This document shows, piece after piece, positions 34,091 through 46,336 of a stretch of 64,000 nt of DNA (the first letter of the stretch is position 1; every line of letters starts with the position of its first letter). The notes beneath the pieces are model-generated. The model did no database searches. It was not told where the DNA came from and saw nothing but the letters and a program-made list of their open reading frames with translations. The DNA comes from Channallabes apus. Taxonomy: Eukaryota > Chordata > Actinopteri > Siluriformes > Clariidae. Location: assembly GCA_030522415.1 (NCBI GenBank), contig CM060126.1, positions 10,894,352 through 10,958,351 of the forward strand. The letters are read 5' to 3'. The position numbers and the translations under genes were made by a program.

Positions 34091-34639
34091 CACTACCATT
34101 CAAAAGTTTTAGAACACGTGCAAATTTCTTTTTTTTGTTTAGTGATTTATTTTCTACATTCTACAACAATACTGGGGATTTCAAAACTATAAAATAACAT
34201 ATGGAATTAGGTAATTATGTAACAACAACAAAAACAACAGTTAGTTGTTATTTTAAGACACAGAGGTCGGCCTTTCTGTAATAGTTCTTGCAAGAACAGT
34301 ATCGTCAAGTGCATTTGTAAAATCCGTCAAGCACCATAATGAAACTGGCTCTCATGAAGGCCGTCCCAGGAGGACGATACCAAAACCTACCTCTGCTGCA
34401 GACGAGAAGTTCATTTAGAGTTATCAGCCTGAAAAATAACCAATTAACAGCACCTCAGATTAGAGGCGTTATGAAGTCTTTACAGAGCAGAAGTAGCAGA
34501 AACATCTCAATATCAACTGTTCAAAGGAGATTAATGCAGTTTTTGGACGCCTTCAGCAAAACTTTACAATGTAGAGAGAAATAAAAATCAGGAACCATTA
34601 TGGAGTTAGAAAGTGATCTAAAACTTTTGAACGGTAGTG
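34091..34639 (+). mobile_element. Tc1/mariner deletion derivative with both terminal repeats
   Basis: Left end CACTACCATTCAAAAGTTTTAGA and right end reversed CACTACCGTTCAAAAGTTTTAGA, each bordered by TA (34089-34090 and 34640-34641). Inside, 34339-34584 keeps a transposase N-terminal helix-turn-helix remnant (NNQLTAPQIRG...STVQRRL). The catalytic domain is deleted. Confidence 0.85.
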
Positions 34640-34641
34640 TA

Positions 34642-36150
34642 GGTCTGGTCCTGCAGCAATGTACAGTACTCTGAAGGGCTTAAGTAGGCCTCTGGGTCTT
34701 CTGGTTACCCAATCATCAGGTAGGAGGCAAGATCAACAAGGGTAGAGCAACCAACCGATTGCACGGATTGTATAGAGACCGATTGCAAAAACCAACTGAT
34801 TGCAGTGGACAGAACCTGAACCTATTAAAGGAGACACACTTTACATCCCACCACAAGCAGAAACACAAACAAAGCACAAAATACAAATCTTAACTCAGTA
34901 TTGTAACAGAGAAGATCAGGTGTAACACACAGATATCTTACAGCACTGGGGTGATTTTCGACACAGCTTGGTTACAAGAATCCGACTTTGTCTATGATTG
35001 GTTAGGTGACCAGATCTCTGAAATAGTGATAATCCTAGAGCATGAAAGTGGGACGTAAAGGCAGCTAAATTTTTTTATCAGTGAGAAAAAAATGTTGTAT
35101 TGGTTAGAACGCAAGCACTGAGCACATTATCTGATGTGAACACATCAACACTCAGTTCACCCACTTTTGTTGTTTTGAAAGCAATGGTATGCATGGTATT
35201 TCAAAAGCAAGTGTTCTGTGTGAATTTCAAAACTGTACTACTGTAGGCAGAATCATTTGAATCCAGCTTGAGAGAGTGAAGTTTAGTTTAAGGTAAAATG
35301 GGACAGAACTGACAAACATTATCACCGAATACCCGCCATACAATCAGGTGGAAGCCAATGACGTGTCAGGAATCTTGGGGTGGCATCTGCAGTGGCCATT
35401 CAGAATGCGGAGGGGGGCACTGTCCACCTGCACCTGCTATTTAAAACCACACATGCTGATCACTTTGTTTTATATGAAACACAGGTTTATGTAAGATATT
35501 TGTGTTTCACATACAGTATTAGCACACACAACTAAAGCAGAGGGGCAGCAATAAAGTTAAAGTGTGTTAAAAGTAAAATATTAGTATTTAGTTAATTTTA
35601 GTAAAAGTAATATTTAGTTGGCTCATATTATACTGTTAGGCATTCCTCATCCTTATATCCAACTTACACCACAAAACATTAACACATTAACCCTGATTAT
35701 CAAGTGTATACCAGTAAACTGGTGACAGGACGAGAGGCACCCAAGACTCACCCATGACCGTGGTTACCAAAGGCCAGCCCATCCAGCCTGATCCTACAGA
35801 AAAGCTAATGCAGCAGAAATGCTGGCCACAATAAAAAGGCACCAGAACACCTACTGCACCTTGGCCCACCACACACAGGGCCCAGCAGGAAAAGAGCCCA
35901 AGGTTACTGACCTGGCCTCCAGACTTCCCAGCTCTTAATCCGAACGAGCACCTATGTGATGCACCGCTCCAACAAGTCTGATCCATGGAGGAGCCACCAC
36001 AAAACCAAAAGGATATGCTGTCAATGTCCTTTTGCCAGACACCACAGCACACACACAGACACCTTGTGGAGTCATGCCCTGAGGGGAAAGCCTATAGGGG
36101 GAGCCTACATGATACTAGGCATGTTGTTATGATCGGTATAGTGCATGAAC
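34642..36150. other. Intergenic with unclassified repeat fragments
   Basis: 35690-36090 resembles a LINE 3' part on the minus strand but without a clear motif. Otherwise no gene. TACAGTA/TACTGTA occur at 34672, 35239 and 35512. Confidence 0.4.
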
Positions 36151-36169
36151 ACACAATTTGGAAATGCTC

Positions 36170-36400
36170 AGTAACAGCTTTACTTGTTGTTACTTTAGAC
36201 TTCTGAGCTCTGCCCTCTCTCCCCTTCTACCATTCTCCCTGAGCAGCTGTATCACTGCCTGGTTTGGGAACTCCATGGCCTCAGATTGCAAGACCCTACA
36301 GCAGATAGTGAGGGCAATTTATTCTCTGTTTTCTTTGTTCTTGACTTTAAAACCACACGCTGCATTGGACCCATCAAGCAAACTCTCCATGTGATAGATC
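36170..36400 (+). mobile_element. LINE fragment, RT C-terminal scrap
   Basis: The short stretch CITAWFGNSMASDCKTLQQIVR is the post-RT segment typical of Rex1/L2-like LINEs. It has no intact frame beyond this. Confidence 0.55.
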
Positions 36401-36539
36401 AGCTGTGACAAAACTGTGGGAGATGAATTTATAATGTTTAACAAAATCACTTAATTACATTTTTTTTTTCTTTTTTGGACTTCTCATTTTGCACTTCTTC
36501 CAACTTCAACCTGAAAGAAATAGTAATAGAACATAGTAC

Positions 36540-37030
36540 AGGGGGTATAGAAAAGAATCACTCCTCTTTAACATTCTGTTGCTCTACAGCCTGAAATGAA
36601 GACAGACACAGTTTTTGTTGTATTCAGCTGTATTTACTCTGTGTAACTTTTAAAATCCAAGTGAAAGATATAAAACCAACAAATTTTAGCAACGCCATAA
36701 GACTTCACAGTGCAGTTATTAAGTGTTTGAACATTGTCTACAGTATATCCATCTCCTCACTTGTGCCTATGTACAACATTATCTCAGATATTTTTTGACA
36801 GTTCCTTGCCATTCATAGTTGATTGTTTGCTTCAGTTGCACCATAACGGATTGAAATCCTCCAGCTTTTCATGCTGAGCCAATCAAAATAACCATGGCTG
36901 GTCACAATCGAAAATTAAATGGCTTTGTGTGCCTGTGTGAAGGTGATTAGCTTTACCTGATTAAATTTACAGGTCATTTTTAGAAAAAGGGGTGATCCTT
37001 TTCCAAATCAGGTATTCTGTTTTTTTTTTT
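36540..37030. mobile_element. Candidate Tc1-type non-autonomous element
   Basis: Starts GGGGGTATAGAAAAGAATCACTCCTCTTT; its other end reversed is similar (AGGATCACCCCTTTTTCTAAA). No coding capacity. Exact ends are uncertain. TACAGTA at 36739 lies inside. Confidence 0.45.
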
Positions 37031-37968
37031 TTTTCATGTTGGTGTTCACTTGGATGTTAAAAGTTATACTCAGTACATACAACTGGATAAAACAAAAAAC
37101 AAGGCCTGTCTTCATTGCAGTCAGCAAAGCAACACATTCAAAATAAGGTTTAAACATTCCATGTCCAATTTGCTATGGATTTGACTTGAGAACAAAAGCA
37201 TAAACTCTCCTGTTCCTGAATATGGCAACAGGTCTGGTAAGTACCACATTACATAGATAAATCTACCAACTGAGTGTGGAAATAATAATAAAAAACATAG
37301 TCATAATTTAACCATGCCAAGCATGCATATTAGAAAAAATTCAATAGCATGAAATCATAATTAGCCATTTAATGGAGTAAACAAGATTTCATAGTGATAG
37401 AGATATTTAAGAGGGATATTGCATAACATAGCGCATACGATTTCAAGAGGGACCTGGTGCCCAATAAGGTCACAAGTCAGGGTACACACTGGATGGGTCC
37501 AAACCATTGCAGCAAATTGATCAGAATTTATTTTTATTAGGGTTAAATATTTGGATTGTTCCTTGGACAGTTCAAACCACATTTCCTCCCTGAAGTTAAG
37601 ATGGTTCAGCACTATCCTTCCAGGTTTAAATAATGCGTTGGACATTTCTTAACCCAATTGCAATAATTTAATCTCCAATAATCTGCAATAATATCTGCTG
37701 AGTTCTTTTCCTTGCTTAATGAAGGCCAATAAATTTGCCTCTCAGTGGATACACGATAAAACCAAAGCATTAAGTTTAACACGGGAGTTTTTGAAATGAC
37801 TGCCAGTTTTAATGATTATAAAAGACGCGTTCTTTACCCAATTTGTGTAATTTCATTCTCAATTGAAGAGACTTTGTTTTTTCATTAGACTTTGTGGCTT
37901 CACCTACATGCTGAGGTGCCAAAGGGTCAAAATAGATTTTTAAATGCTCTAATAGTAATTTGATTATT

Positions 37969-38001
<33 letters not shown>

Positions 38002-38069
38002 CTGGTGCATAGTATTACAAACTACTACAATATTATTAAATTAAATTAATCATTACTAATGTTTATGTG
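37031..38069. other. Intergenic, nothing identified
   Basis: AT-rich; the minus-strand ORF at 37361-37645 has no recognisable domain. A GT/GA microsatellite lies at 37972-38001. Confidence 0.5.
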
Positions 38070-38450
38070 GGCGGCGCGGTGGTGTAGTGGTTAGCACTAG
38101 TGGTCGCCTTGCACCTCCAGGGTCTGGGTTCAATTCCCCGGCCAGGCTCGATTCCCGTCTCTGTGTGCATGGAGTTTGCATGTTCTCCCCGTGCTTGGTG
38201 GGTTTCCTCCGGGTACTCCGGTTTCCTCCCACAGTCCAGAGATATGCAGGCTAGGCTAATTGGCGTTCCTAAATTGCCCGTAGTGTGTGATTGGGTGTGT
38301 GAGTGTGTGTATGTGTGTGTGCCCTGCGATGGATTGGCACCCTGTCCAGGGTGTACCCCGCCTAGTGCCCGAAGTCTCCTGGGATAGGCTCCAGGTCCCC
38401 CGCGACCCTGAACACAGGATTAAGCGGTATAGAAAATGAATGAATGAATG
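38070..38450 (+). repeat. Near-complete tRNA-headed SINE
   Basis: The fullest copy of the main SINE in this window: box A-like GTGGTGTAGTGGTTAGCACT, two box B-like GGTTCAATTCC/GCTCGATTCC segments, the body through GTGCCCTGCGATGGATTGGCACCC and CTGGGATAGGCTCCAGG, and an AATGAATGAATGAA tail. A short copy in reverse orientation follows at 38739-38866. Confidence 0.88.
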
Positions 38451-38738
38451 AATAATGTTTATGTGGATTTTTATTGTACTCTTATAATCCTCTCCAGATG
38501 AAAGCCATGGAAGGGATCAAATGATAGCTTTGACAATTGCAAGTTTAAATACATGTGTTTTGTTTGGATGGATTCAAGTTGACTTAATTAAGCTTATATT
38601 CTGTTATTAAAACGGTTCTTAAAAATTTTACATATTTCACAATCATTTCATATGGTTCGTTATACTGTATATATTCCAGTTCATTAAAACAAATGTGCCT
38701 ACCAAAAGGTAAAGTTATGAGAAGTAATTTACAGTGGT

Positions 38739-38866
38739 AAAATTCATTCATTCATTCATTCATTTTCTGTACCGCTTTATCCTTATATACAGGGTCGCGG
38801 GGGCCTGGAGCCTATCCCAGGAAACTTAGGGCACAAGGCGGGGTACACCCTGGACAGGGTGCCATT
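38739..38866 (-). repeat. SINE 3' fragment
   Basis: ATTCATTCATTCATT, then ACCGCTTTATCC, GGAGCCTATCCCAGGAA and GGGTACACCCTGGACAGGGTGCC, equals the reversed tail of the copy at 38070-38450. Confidence 0.85.
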
Positions 38867-39447
38867 GAAAATTGAAAATGAGCACAGAGATTTTACTGAA
38901 CATATTCCTCAGTTCCATAATTTGGCTGGTCACCGTGAGAGTAATATAATCACTACCACAATCACTATTATCTAGTATATCATATATTAAATTTGTAGCA
39001 GGAGCAAGTTAAGCCTTTTCTGTCACATATACATTACTGCACAGAAAAAAATCACTAAGCAATAGCTGGTATTTCTATAGTCTCATGTGAACTGATTTTT
39101 AAATGTTAATTCAATGCGCTATTTCACGTTCCAGTTATTGTTCAGTCTAAATGCATAATGTAGGTTATAAAGTGTAAACAGTTTGAGCATGTCAACTTTA
39201 ACAACTTTATAATTTTTAGTTTTTTTATTTGTCTTATTGAGTTGTCTAATTTCTCTCTCGGGGAACCGAACCCGCGATCTCTGGATGATAGAGCGAGCAC
39301 TTTACAACTGTCAACAACTTTACAATGAGGCCCTTATATGTAAACACTTCTATCTGTAAAATTGATTTAATCAATGCCTTCAGCTTGTGACATTATACAA
39401 CCTGCCATTTCTGTCACAAAAAAGTAAGAGTAGCTAGGTACATCAGA

Positions 39448-39640
39448 GATTAGCACTGGTTAGCACCATCGCCTTGCACCTCCAGGGTCCGGGTTTGCAC
39501 GAGTTTGCATTTTCTCCCTGTGCTTGGCCAAATGACGTGCAGGCTAATTGGCGTTCTCAAATCCCCCATTGGGGTTCTTTAGTCCCCCATGATCCTGTAT
39601 ACCTATAAGATAAAACTGCATAGATGATGAGTGAGTGTTA
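39448..39640 (+). repeat. Degenerate SINE fragment upstream of the oxidase pseudogene
   Basis: GGTTAGCACCATCGCCTTGCACCTCCAGGGTCCGGG and later CTAATTGGCGTTC match the SINE, with large deletions. Confidence 0.7.
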
Positions 39641-39788
39641 AATCAGATTAATTATGCTACATAATTGCAAATATTTACCACTGTTTTCCAGTATCTATTG
39701 TGATTGTACTGTTCATCGCCTTCAATGCCAGGGGATATGAAGATGACCCAATTTCAAAATGTATTCAAGATGATGACTATAATGAACT

Positions 39789-39795
39789 TACAGTA
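39789..39795. other. Probable Tc1 excision footprint in oxidase pseudogene exon 2
   Basis: TACAGTA. Removing five bases restores alignment with the intact paralogue around DDYxEx...KExKExG, which has no such insertion. Confidence 0.8.
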
Positions 39796-40459
39796 TTAAG
39801 ATAGTCAAAGAAGGTCTTCCTCCGCCACAGAATCCTCACCATGTGGCCATCATTGGTGCAGGTATAGCTGGAGTGACTGCAGCTAAGTTACTAGAGGATG
39901 CTGGACATGAGGTAAATATATGGACCTTAATCTACACCACACAATCATGTATTCTCCTAGGTAAGACTATTGCAAGATGTACCATAGATAAAGAATTGTA
40001 GAAATTATGCAGATGCATGCACAATTTTATTTATAAACATGTTGCAAATAAATAAAATATACAAATTAAAGAAACAAACACAAACCGCACTGCGGCACAT
40101 GATAAGGCACGAGACTGGCATTACCCAAGCTAGCATTAACAAAAAACAAATATGATTAAAGATGCTAGAATAGGTTCTCACAAGGGCAACAGTATAAAGC
40201 CATAAGTATGAATTAACCCAAGGTCAAAGAAAAAAAAAAGATTGAGAAAATTTTAAAAAGAGATAGAAATTAAAGGATAAACAGAAAACAGGTGACATCA
40301 CTATGAAAATGAAGACATCAGTACCTAATGTGAGTTTTGTGAGTCCATACACAAAACTTACATATGAGTCTTCCAATGAGACATGTGTGGCTATAGCACA
40401 TCTATGCTTCCTAGTAAAGGTTCTGTAAACATTAGGTCAATGTCCCATAAATGGTTTCA

Positions 40460-40950
40460 GAGGAGAAGAAGTGAAATGTGATGACATTACCAAACCGTTA
40501 CCAAAACGTGACGTGTAAACTCCGCTGGTCACTGATTGGCCGGAAAAAATCATCATTACTGCGTCACTGAACTTGCGACACGAGACACAACAGAACCGCT
40601 ATATTTAGAATAGCCAGCAAGGATCGGACGCACCTTTTTGTATTAACCAAAAATTTTCTTTGGCTGCCATCAGCCTCTTTTGAAACAAACTCCTTCGTCT
40701 CGCTGTTAAAAACATCCACATGCCGAGAATGAAGAACACCATTCCGTCGATATGCTCCATTGTTGTGTGTTTGTTTGTGGCGCGTTTACGATGATGTCAC
40801 GGCAGTAGAGGCGCCGCAACTATAACGACACGTGAATAATCCCGCCCACTCTAAAGCGTTACTAAACTGCAGTGGAAGCGCAAACCGAGCCGAACTGAAG
40901 TGAGCTGTACTGAACCGTGATGTGCCGTACTATGCAGTGGAAAAGAGGCA
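40460..40950. mobile_element. Candidate MITE within the oxidase pseudogene
   Basis: A GC-richer block with short inverted similarity: ACCAAACCGTTACCAAAACGTGACGTG on the left, and ACTGAACCGTGATGTGCCGTACTATGCAGTGG on the right. No transposase and no certain target duplication. Confidence 0.4.
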
Positions 40951-41199
40951 TAAGTAAGGTGTACAATCAATTGCTCTACACATCAAGTGTTGCCCTTGAT
41001 CAGCAGTTACAGAGGGATTTGGGATTTAGCCTTGTGTTAGATGCTAGTTAGCCGTATATCACATTAGCTGTGAACAGAACAACAAAGATAGTTCAGAGAC
41101 AGAGGAACGAATTAGAAGCAATTACTAAGGAAACAAAGTGTTGTTTAAGATGAAATGATGTTATCAGATGTGCTTTCTTGTAGAAGGTGCATTTGTGTC

Positions 41200-41720
41200 T
41201 GGTTTTAAATATGGGTTATGGCAGGCATCTGGTCTGCACTCTTTCCAGTACTGTGAACCAGGGCTTGACATTGGCACCCGCCCACCCGCCAAATGCTGCC
41301 TTTCCTCGATATCCCAAGACGTTCTATTTGATTGAAATCTTTGGTTATTTGAGGTACTGTTGAATTTCTATCATCTTGAACCAGTCTGGCCATTCTGCTC
41401 TGATCTCTGGCATCAACAAACCATTTTTACACAGGAAACTCCAGCTCACTGCATATTTTCCTTCTTTTTCAAACCATTCTCTGTAAACCCTAGAGATGAT
41501 TGTGTGTGAACATTCCAGTAGATCAGTAGTTTGGAAAATATTTAGACCAGTCCGTCTAGCAACAACAACCAGACACTTAAAGACACTTAAATCACATTTC
41601 TTCCCCGTTCTGATGCTCGGTTTGAACTTCAGCAGATTGTCTTGACCGTGTCTACATGGCTAAATGCATTGGGTTGCTGTCATGTGATTTTGGATCTCAT
41701 TTTCAGTCCAGTCCCTGTAC
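41200..41720 (-). mobile_element. Tc1-like remnant
   Basis: On the minus strand 41205-41393 begins with ARLVQDDRNSTVPQITKDFNQ, a Tc1 second helix-turn-helix segment. The remaining text is the family's 5' part with many stops. It occupies the space where oxidase exon 3 would be expected. Confidence 0.65.
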
Positions 41721-42221
41721 CTGACCAATTTCAGGACACTGAAAATTTAAGAGTACTTCACTTACAAAACCTTTTTTTGTAAGTTAAAATTCAAATTGAC
41801 ATTTTATGCTACTTATCCAGTATCCAGGCATTGGAAATACAGTACACTAAGCATGACCTGCATTCCAGCTGCCTAGTTTTGATCTTTGGCTGGATTTAAA
41901 CTTGGGCTGTCCCAACCACTGAGCTACCAAGGCCCTGAATTTGATTACCATAGTACTGCAGTTTATTATTCCAGGATTCTCAGGAATTTCACATCAAAGC
42001 TGGGTCTGCAACTCAACGAATTCAATGAAGTAGACAATAATACTTACTATTATGTCAATGGTGTCCGTCATAAAACTTTTGAAGTGAATGAGAATAATGA
42101 TTTGCTGAACTACCCCTTAAGGGAGGAGGAGAAAGGAAAATCAGCCCATCAACTTTTTAATGAATCCTTGTGGAAGGTCAGTTTTTTTTTTTTGTTCCAT
42201 TGGCTGGAACAAAAAGGCTAT

Positions 42222-42540
42222 CAAAGACTGCAAAGGCTATCCTAGGAGACCTAGGGCATGAGCCGGGATACACCCTGGAGAGGACATCAATCCGTTGCAG
42301 GACACATACACATACACACACTCATTTACACACTACCAGCAATGTGGGAACATTAGCCTAATCTGCATGTCTTTGACCTGTGGGCGGAAACTGGAGTACC
42401 AGGAGGAAACCCACAAAGCACGGGGAGAACATGCAACCTTTATGCACAAAGAGGGGGGGAATCGAACCTGGCGGGAATCGAACCCAGACCATGGAGGTGC
42501 AAGGTGACATTGCGTACCACTAAGCCACTGTGCTGCCTCA
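42222..42540 (-). repeat. SINE copy (reverse), directly after pseudogene exon 4
   Basis: ATCCTAGGAGACCTAGGGCATGAGCC through CCACTAAGCCACTGTGCTGCC is the SINE reversed. It starts about 45 bp after the exon-4 donor, in the interval where exons 5 and 6 are missing. Confidence 0.82.
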
Positions 42541-42674
42541 AATCATAATCTGATGAAAATATATATATTTTTGGAACTGTTATATGTTCTACTGTTAACT
42601 GTTGTACAAGCTGTTATATAAAACCATTATCACAGAAAGTTCAAAGAGTTGCAGTTATAGAAAATTAATTAATT

Positions 42675-42985
42675 GGTGTAATGGTTAGCAGAGTTCAGGC
42701 CAGGCTTGATTCCCGTCTCTGTGTGCATGGAGTTTGTATATTCTCCCTGTGCTTGGTGGGTTACCTTCTGGTAGTCCGGTTTCCTCCCACAGTTCAAAGA
42801 TATGCAAATTGGGCTAATTGACGGTCCCAAATTGCCTGTAGTGTGTGAATGAGTGTGTGTGCCCTGCGATGGATTGGCACCCTGTCCAGGGTGTACCCTG
42901 CCTCGTGCCCTAAGTCTCCTGGGATAGGCTCCAGGTACCCGTGACCCTGAATACAGGATAAAGCAGAGTGAGAGTGAGTGACACA
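42675..42985 (+). repeat. SINE copy (forward)
   Basis: GGTGTAATGGTTAGCAG through GTGCATGGAGTTTGTATATTCTCCC to GAATACAGGATAAAGC. It lies head to head with the copy at 42222-42540, giving an inverted pair in the pseudogene. Confidence 0.82.
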
Positions 42986-43662
42986 AAGTGATTTCAGAGT
43001 GGTAAACAAATCCTTTATGTTCTATGTTCTTTTCCAGATATTCTGAGATATCAGGTGGCTTTCATAACTTACCAAAAAGGTTTTATGAAATCCTTAATAT
43101 GAGGTTCCTCCTCAGCTCAAAAGTTAAAGGCATCAGTCGGACGGAAAGTGATGTCAGAGTGTTTTATAAACAACACAAGGTACCCTTCTTGACCCAGAAA
43201 AGATTTGACTATGCCTTGGTGACGGCAACAGCCAAAGCCACTCTCTTCATCAAATTTCAACCTCCGTTAAGTTCCTCGAAGAGTCAGGCCCTGCGCTCAG
43301 TGCACTATGCTAGTCCCACTAAGGTTGTGTTGGGGTTCAGCCACAGGTTCTGGGAAGACGAAAGCATTTACAGTGGAAGAAGCATTACAGATTTGCCCTC
43401 ACGCTTCATCTACTACCCCAGCCATAGCGTCCCTGGGAAAGGAGGAGTCATATTGGCCTTCTACACTGTCTTGGATAACTCCACACTCTTCCAAGGAATG
43501 TCTGATGATCAGCTGAAGTTAGAGGTGCTGAATGACTTGATGAAGATCCATGAAAAGCACATCCAGGATCTCGACATTGGAGTTGTTGTGAAGAAATGTG
43601 GGTTGGATCCATACAGCCTTGGAGCCTTTGCTTTGTTTACCCCCTACCACCTAACTCAGTAT

Positions 43663-45989
43663 ACTACAGCTCAGTCGATTCCACTAATTATAATTTACAG
43701 ACCTCCAGGGCCGTATTCTGAATTTCTTAGTGAATTTGCAGAATTTACATAGAAATAGCATGCATGAACTGTATCAGTCAGGATTTAGGCCTCATCACAG
43801 CACGGAAACAACACTCGTTAAAATAGTAAATGACCTCCTATTGTCCTCTGATCAGGGTTGTGTAACTATGCTTGTATTACTCGACCTCAGTGCAGCTTTT
43901 GACACCATTGATCATGCTATTCTTCTTCACAGATTAGAAAATGTAGTAGGAATTAAGGGTACAGCCCTCTCCTGGCTCAGATCCTATTTGACCGATCGTT
44001 ATCAGTATGTACACTTAAATGGTGATTATTCTGCATGTTCTCTAGTGGAGTTTGGCGTTCCGCAGGGTTCAGTTTTAGGCCCACTGCTTTTTTCCCTTTA
44101 CATGCTTCCTCTGGGCAACATAATCCGTAAGCATGATATTAGTTTTCATTGTTATGCTGACGACACAGTTATATGTCTCAGCAAAACCTGATGAGAAAAA
44201 CCAGCTTACTAAAGTTGAGCAATGTGTGCAGGACATAAGAAATTGGATGCTAATTAACTTCCTTCTGCTTAATCCAGATAAGACAGAAGTTCTAGTCATA
44301 GGACCGCATACAGCTAGGAGTAAAGTTTTAGATCACACCGTAACTTTAGATGGCCTTTCTGTTCCATCAAGTGCAACAGTAAAAGACCTCGGTGTGATTA
44401 TAGATTCCAGCCTTTCATTTGAAGCTCATGTAGATAATATTACCAGGATAGCATTCTTTCACCTCAGAAATATTGCCAAGATAAGAAATATATTGTCGCC
44501 AAATGATACAGAAAAACTAGTTCATGCTTTTATCACCCCTAGGTTGGACTATTGTAATGCCTTACTGTCTGGTTGTTCAGCTAGGTGCATAAACAAGCTT
44601 CAGCTAGTTCAGAATGCAGCAGCGAGAGTCCTCACTAGAACCAGAGGATATGAGCACATCACCCCTATCCTATCTTCACTGCATTGGTTCCCTGTGAAAT
44701 TTCACATTGATTTTAAAATACTACTCTTGACATATAAAGCATTAAATGGTTTCGCGCCGCAAGATCTGAGCGAACTGCTAGTGTCTGCCACGCCTACTTC
44801 GATCAAAGGATGCAGGCTGCTTGTCAGTACCGCGTATTATGAAAACTACAGCTGGGGGCAGAGCTTTTTCTTACAAAGCCCCAAAATTATGGAATAGTCT
44901 TCCAAATAGTGTTCGGGACTCAGACACAGTCTCAGTGTTTAAGTCTAGGTTAAAAACCTATTTATTTAGCCAAGCATTTTTATGAATAGATTTGCCTTAG
45001 GTAAAGGAGCAGATCTGGGGGACTCATGGACGTAGAGTATTATGGTGAACTGATATGTTTAGATGCTGTCTTCCTCACTCTCATTTGATCACTCAGGTTT
45101 GTTGACGGTGAGGTGATTGTTTGCTTTACATCTCAGGGAGCCCTCATGTTTGTGTTTCCTTCTGGCTCTCCCTTTTAGTTGTGCTGTCATAGTTAGTCCT
45201 GCCGGAGTCCCTGCTTGCACTCTACAGTAAATATACATTCACATTATACATTATGTGACTGTGACCATACCTAACTGCCATCTCTCCTCTTCTTCTCTTT
45301 TTCCCCCTCTTTCTCTTTCCTCTCTCCCCCTGTCTCCCCCTTTCACTCTTTCTCACTCTCTCTCTGTCGAGCTACACATGTCATTCCTGAGCTGCCAGTG
45401 ATCCAGACTCCCTCTGCCCTCCGGACCTGTCTGACCCATCCTGGTGCCCCTTCTGGCTGGAGATCTCGTCACATGGATGCCCGTGTGTCTCTTTGGGATG
45501 CGTCTGGTGTCTGGGGATGATTCTCTCTACTTAGAAGATGGTTCTGGCCTCGACTGGTGTTGGCAGATGTTTCTCTGAGGACTTGACAATTCGATAGTTC
45601 AGGACTGGAACTTTCTACAAGTCTATCTGAGTCTCTAATAACTACCTGGACTCCATATTAACATCAACTATTATAGCTGAACTGCCTGCCACCTAACACA
45701 CTGTATAAATGCAGATAATTTCCTGCTATCTGTTTCACCCAGGTGAGGATGGGTTCCCTGTTGAGTCTGGTTCCTCTCAAGGTTTCTTCCTATTACCATC
45801 TCAGGGAGTTTTTCCTTGCCACTGTCACCCGCGGCTTGCTCACCAGGGACTATCTGACCATTTTGATTCATACACATTCACATTCCATACAAACTTAAAT
45901 AATTCTTTTCATTGTGTAAAGCTGTTTTGAGACAATGTCAATTGTTAAAAGCGCTATACAAATAAAATTTTATTGAATTGAATTGAACT
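43663..45989 (+). mobile_element. L2-clade LINE inserted in oxidase pseudogene exon 7
   Basis: Begins in the endonuclease region (same [12 protein letters not shown] segment as the copy at 4590-6450), jumps by internal deletion at about 43745 into RT (43730-44191: [31 protein letters not shown]), continues in another frame (44133-44897) to the RT C-terminus, and ends with a 3' UTR and TTGAA tail. Flanking GTAT (43659-43662 and 45990-45993) is a likely target duplication. The RT frame is broken once near 44180. It is not autonomous. Confidence 0.88.
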
Positions 45990-46336
45990 GTATTGATGGT
46001 CTGTCCAGAAATGAGGGCAGGATTCTTTTTGCCGGGGAACATACGTATATGCCTCATGGCTGGATTGAGACTTCTATGAAATATGCTATCAAAGCAGCGA
46101 GAAACATAAACAATGCTGTATGAAAGATAAACTGACAAAACAAATGCAGAAATGTACCAAAGAAGCAATCTCCATTTTCACATAAATCTGCTGCTGAACC
46201 ATTCGATATGAGAATCCAGAATGATTTAAAGTTTTGCACGTGATTTGCCCTCTTGACTGCAGGAATGCTGCATCAGTGAGTAAATGACAGAGACATTTTT
46301 ATATTAGTAATATTAAGATATCTCAGAATTAAAGAT

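Larger units (their letters stand above)
39692..46123 (+). pseudogene. L-amino-acid oxidase paralogue, inactivated
   Basis: Recognisable pieces: exon 2 (39692-39911), exon 4 (41976-42177), exon 7 in two parts (43039-43662 and 45991-46123). They match the intact gene closely at DNA and protein level. Exons 3, 5 and 6 were not found in the intervals where they should lie, and exon 1 was not found. Exon 2 has a 5-bp insertion at 39789-39795 (TA expanded to TACAGTA) that shifts the frame before the dinucleotide-binding motif. Exon 7 is split by a 2.3-kb L2 LINE flanked by GTAT. The C-terminal FAGEHT...HGWIETS block survives after the insertion. No functional enzyme can be made. It is a tandem duplicate in the same orientation, about 28 kb downstream. 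Confidence 0.93.

Noticed and set aside
34339..34584. 81-aa ORF as a host gene
   Set aside because: It is a transposase N-terminal remnant within a TA-flanked Tc1 deletion copy.
39255..39310. Possible reversed tRNA 3' half (GGGAACCGAACCCGCGATCT)
   Set aside because: Only the T-arm-like part is visible, with no matching acceptor stem or anticodon arm nearby.
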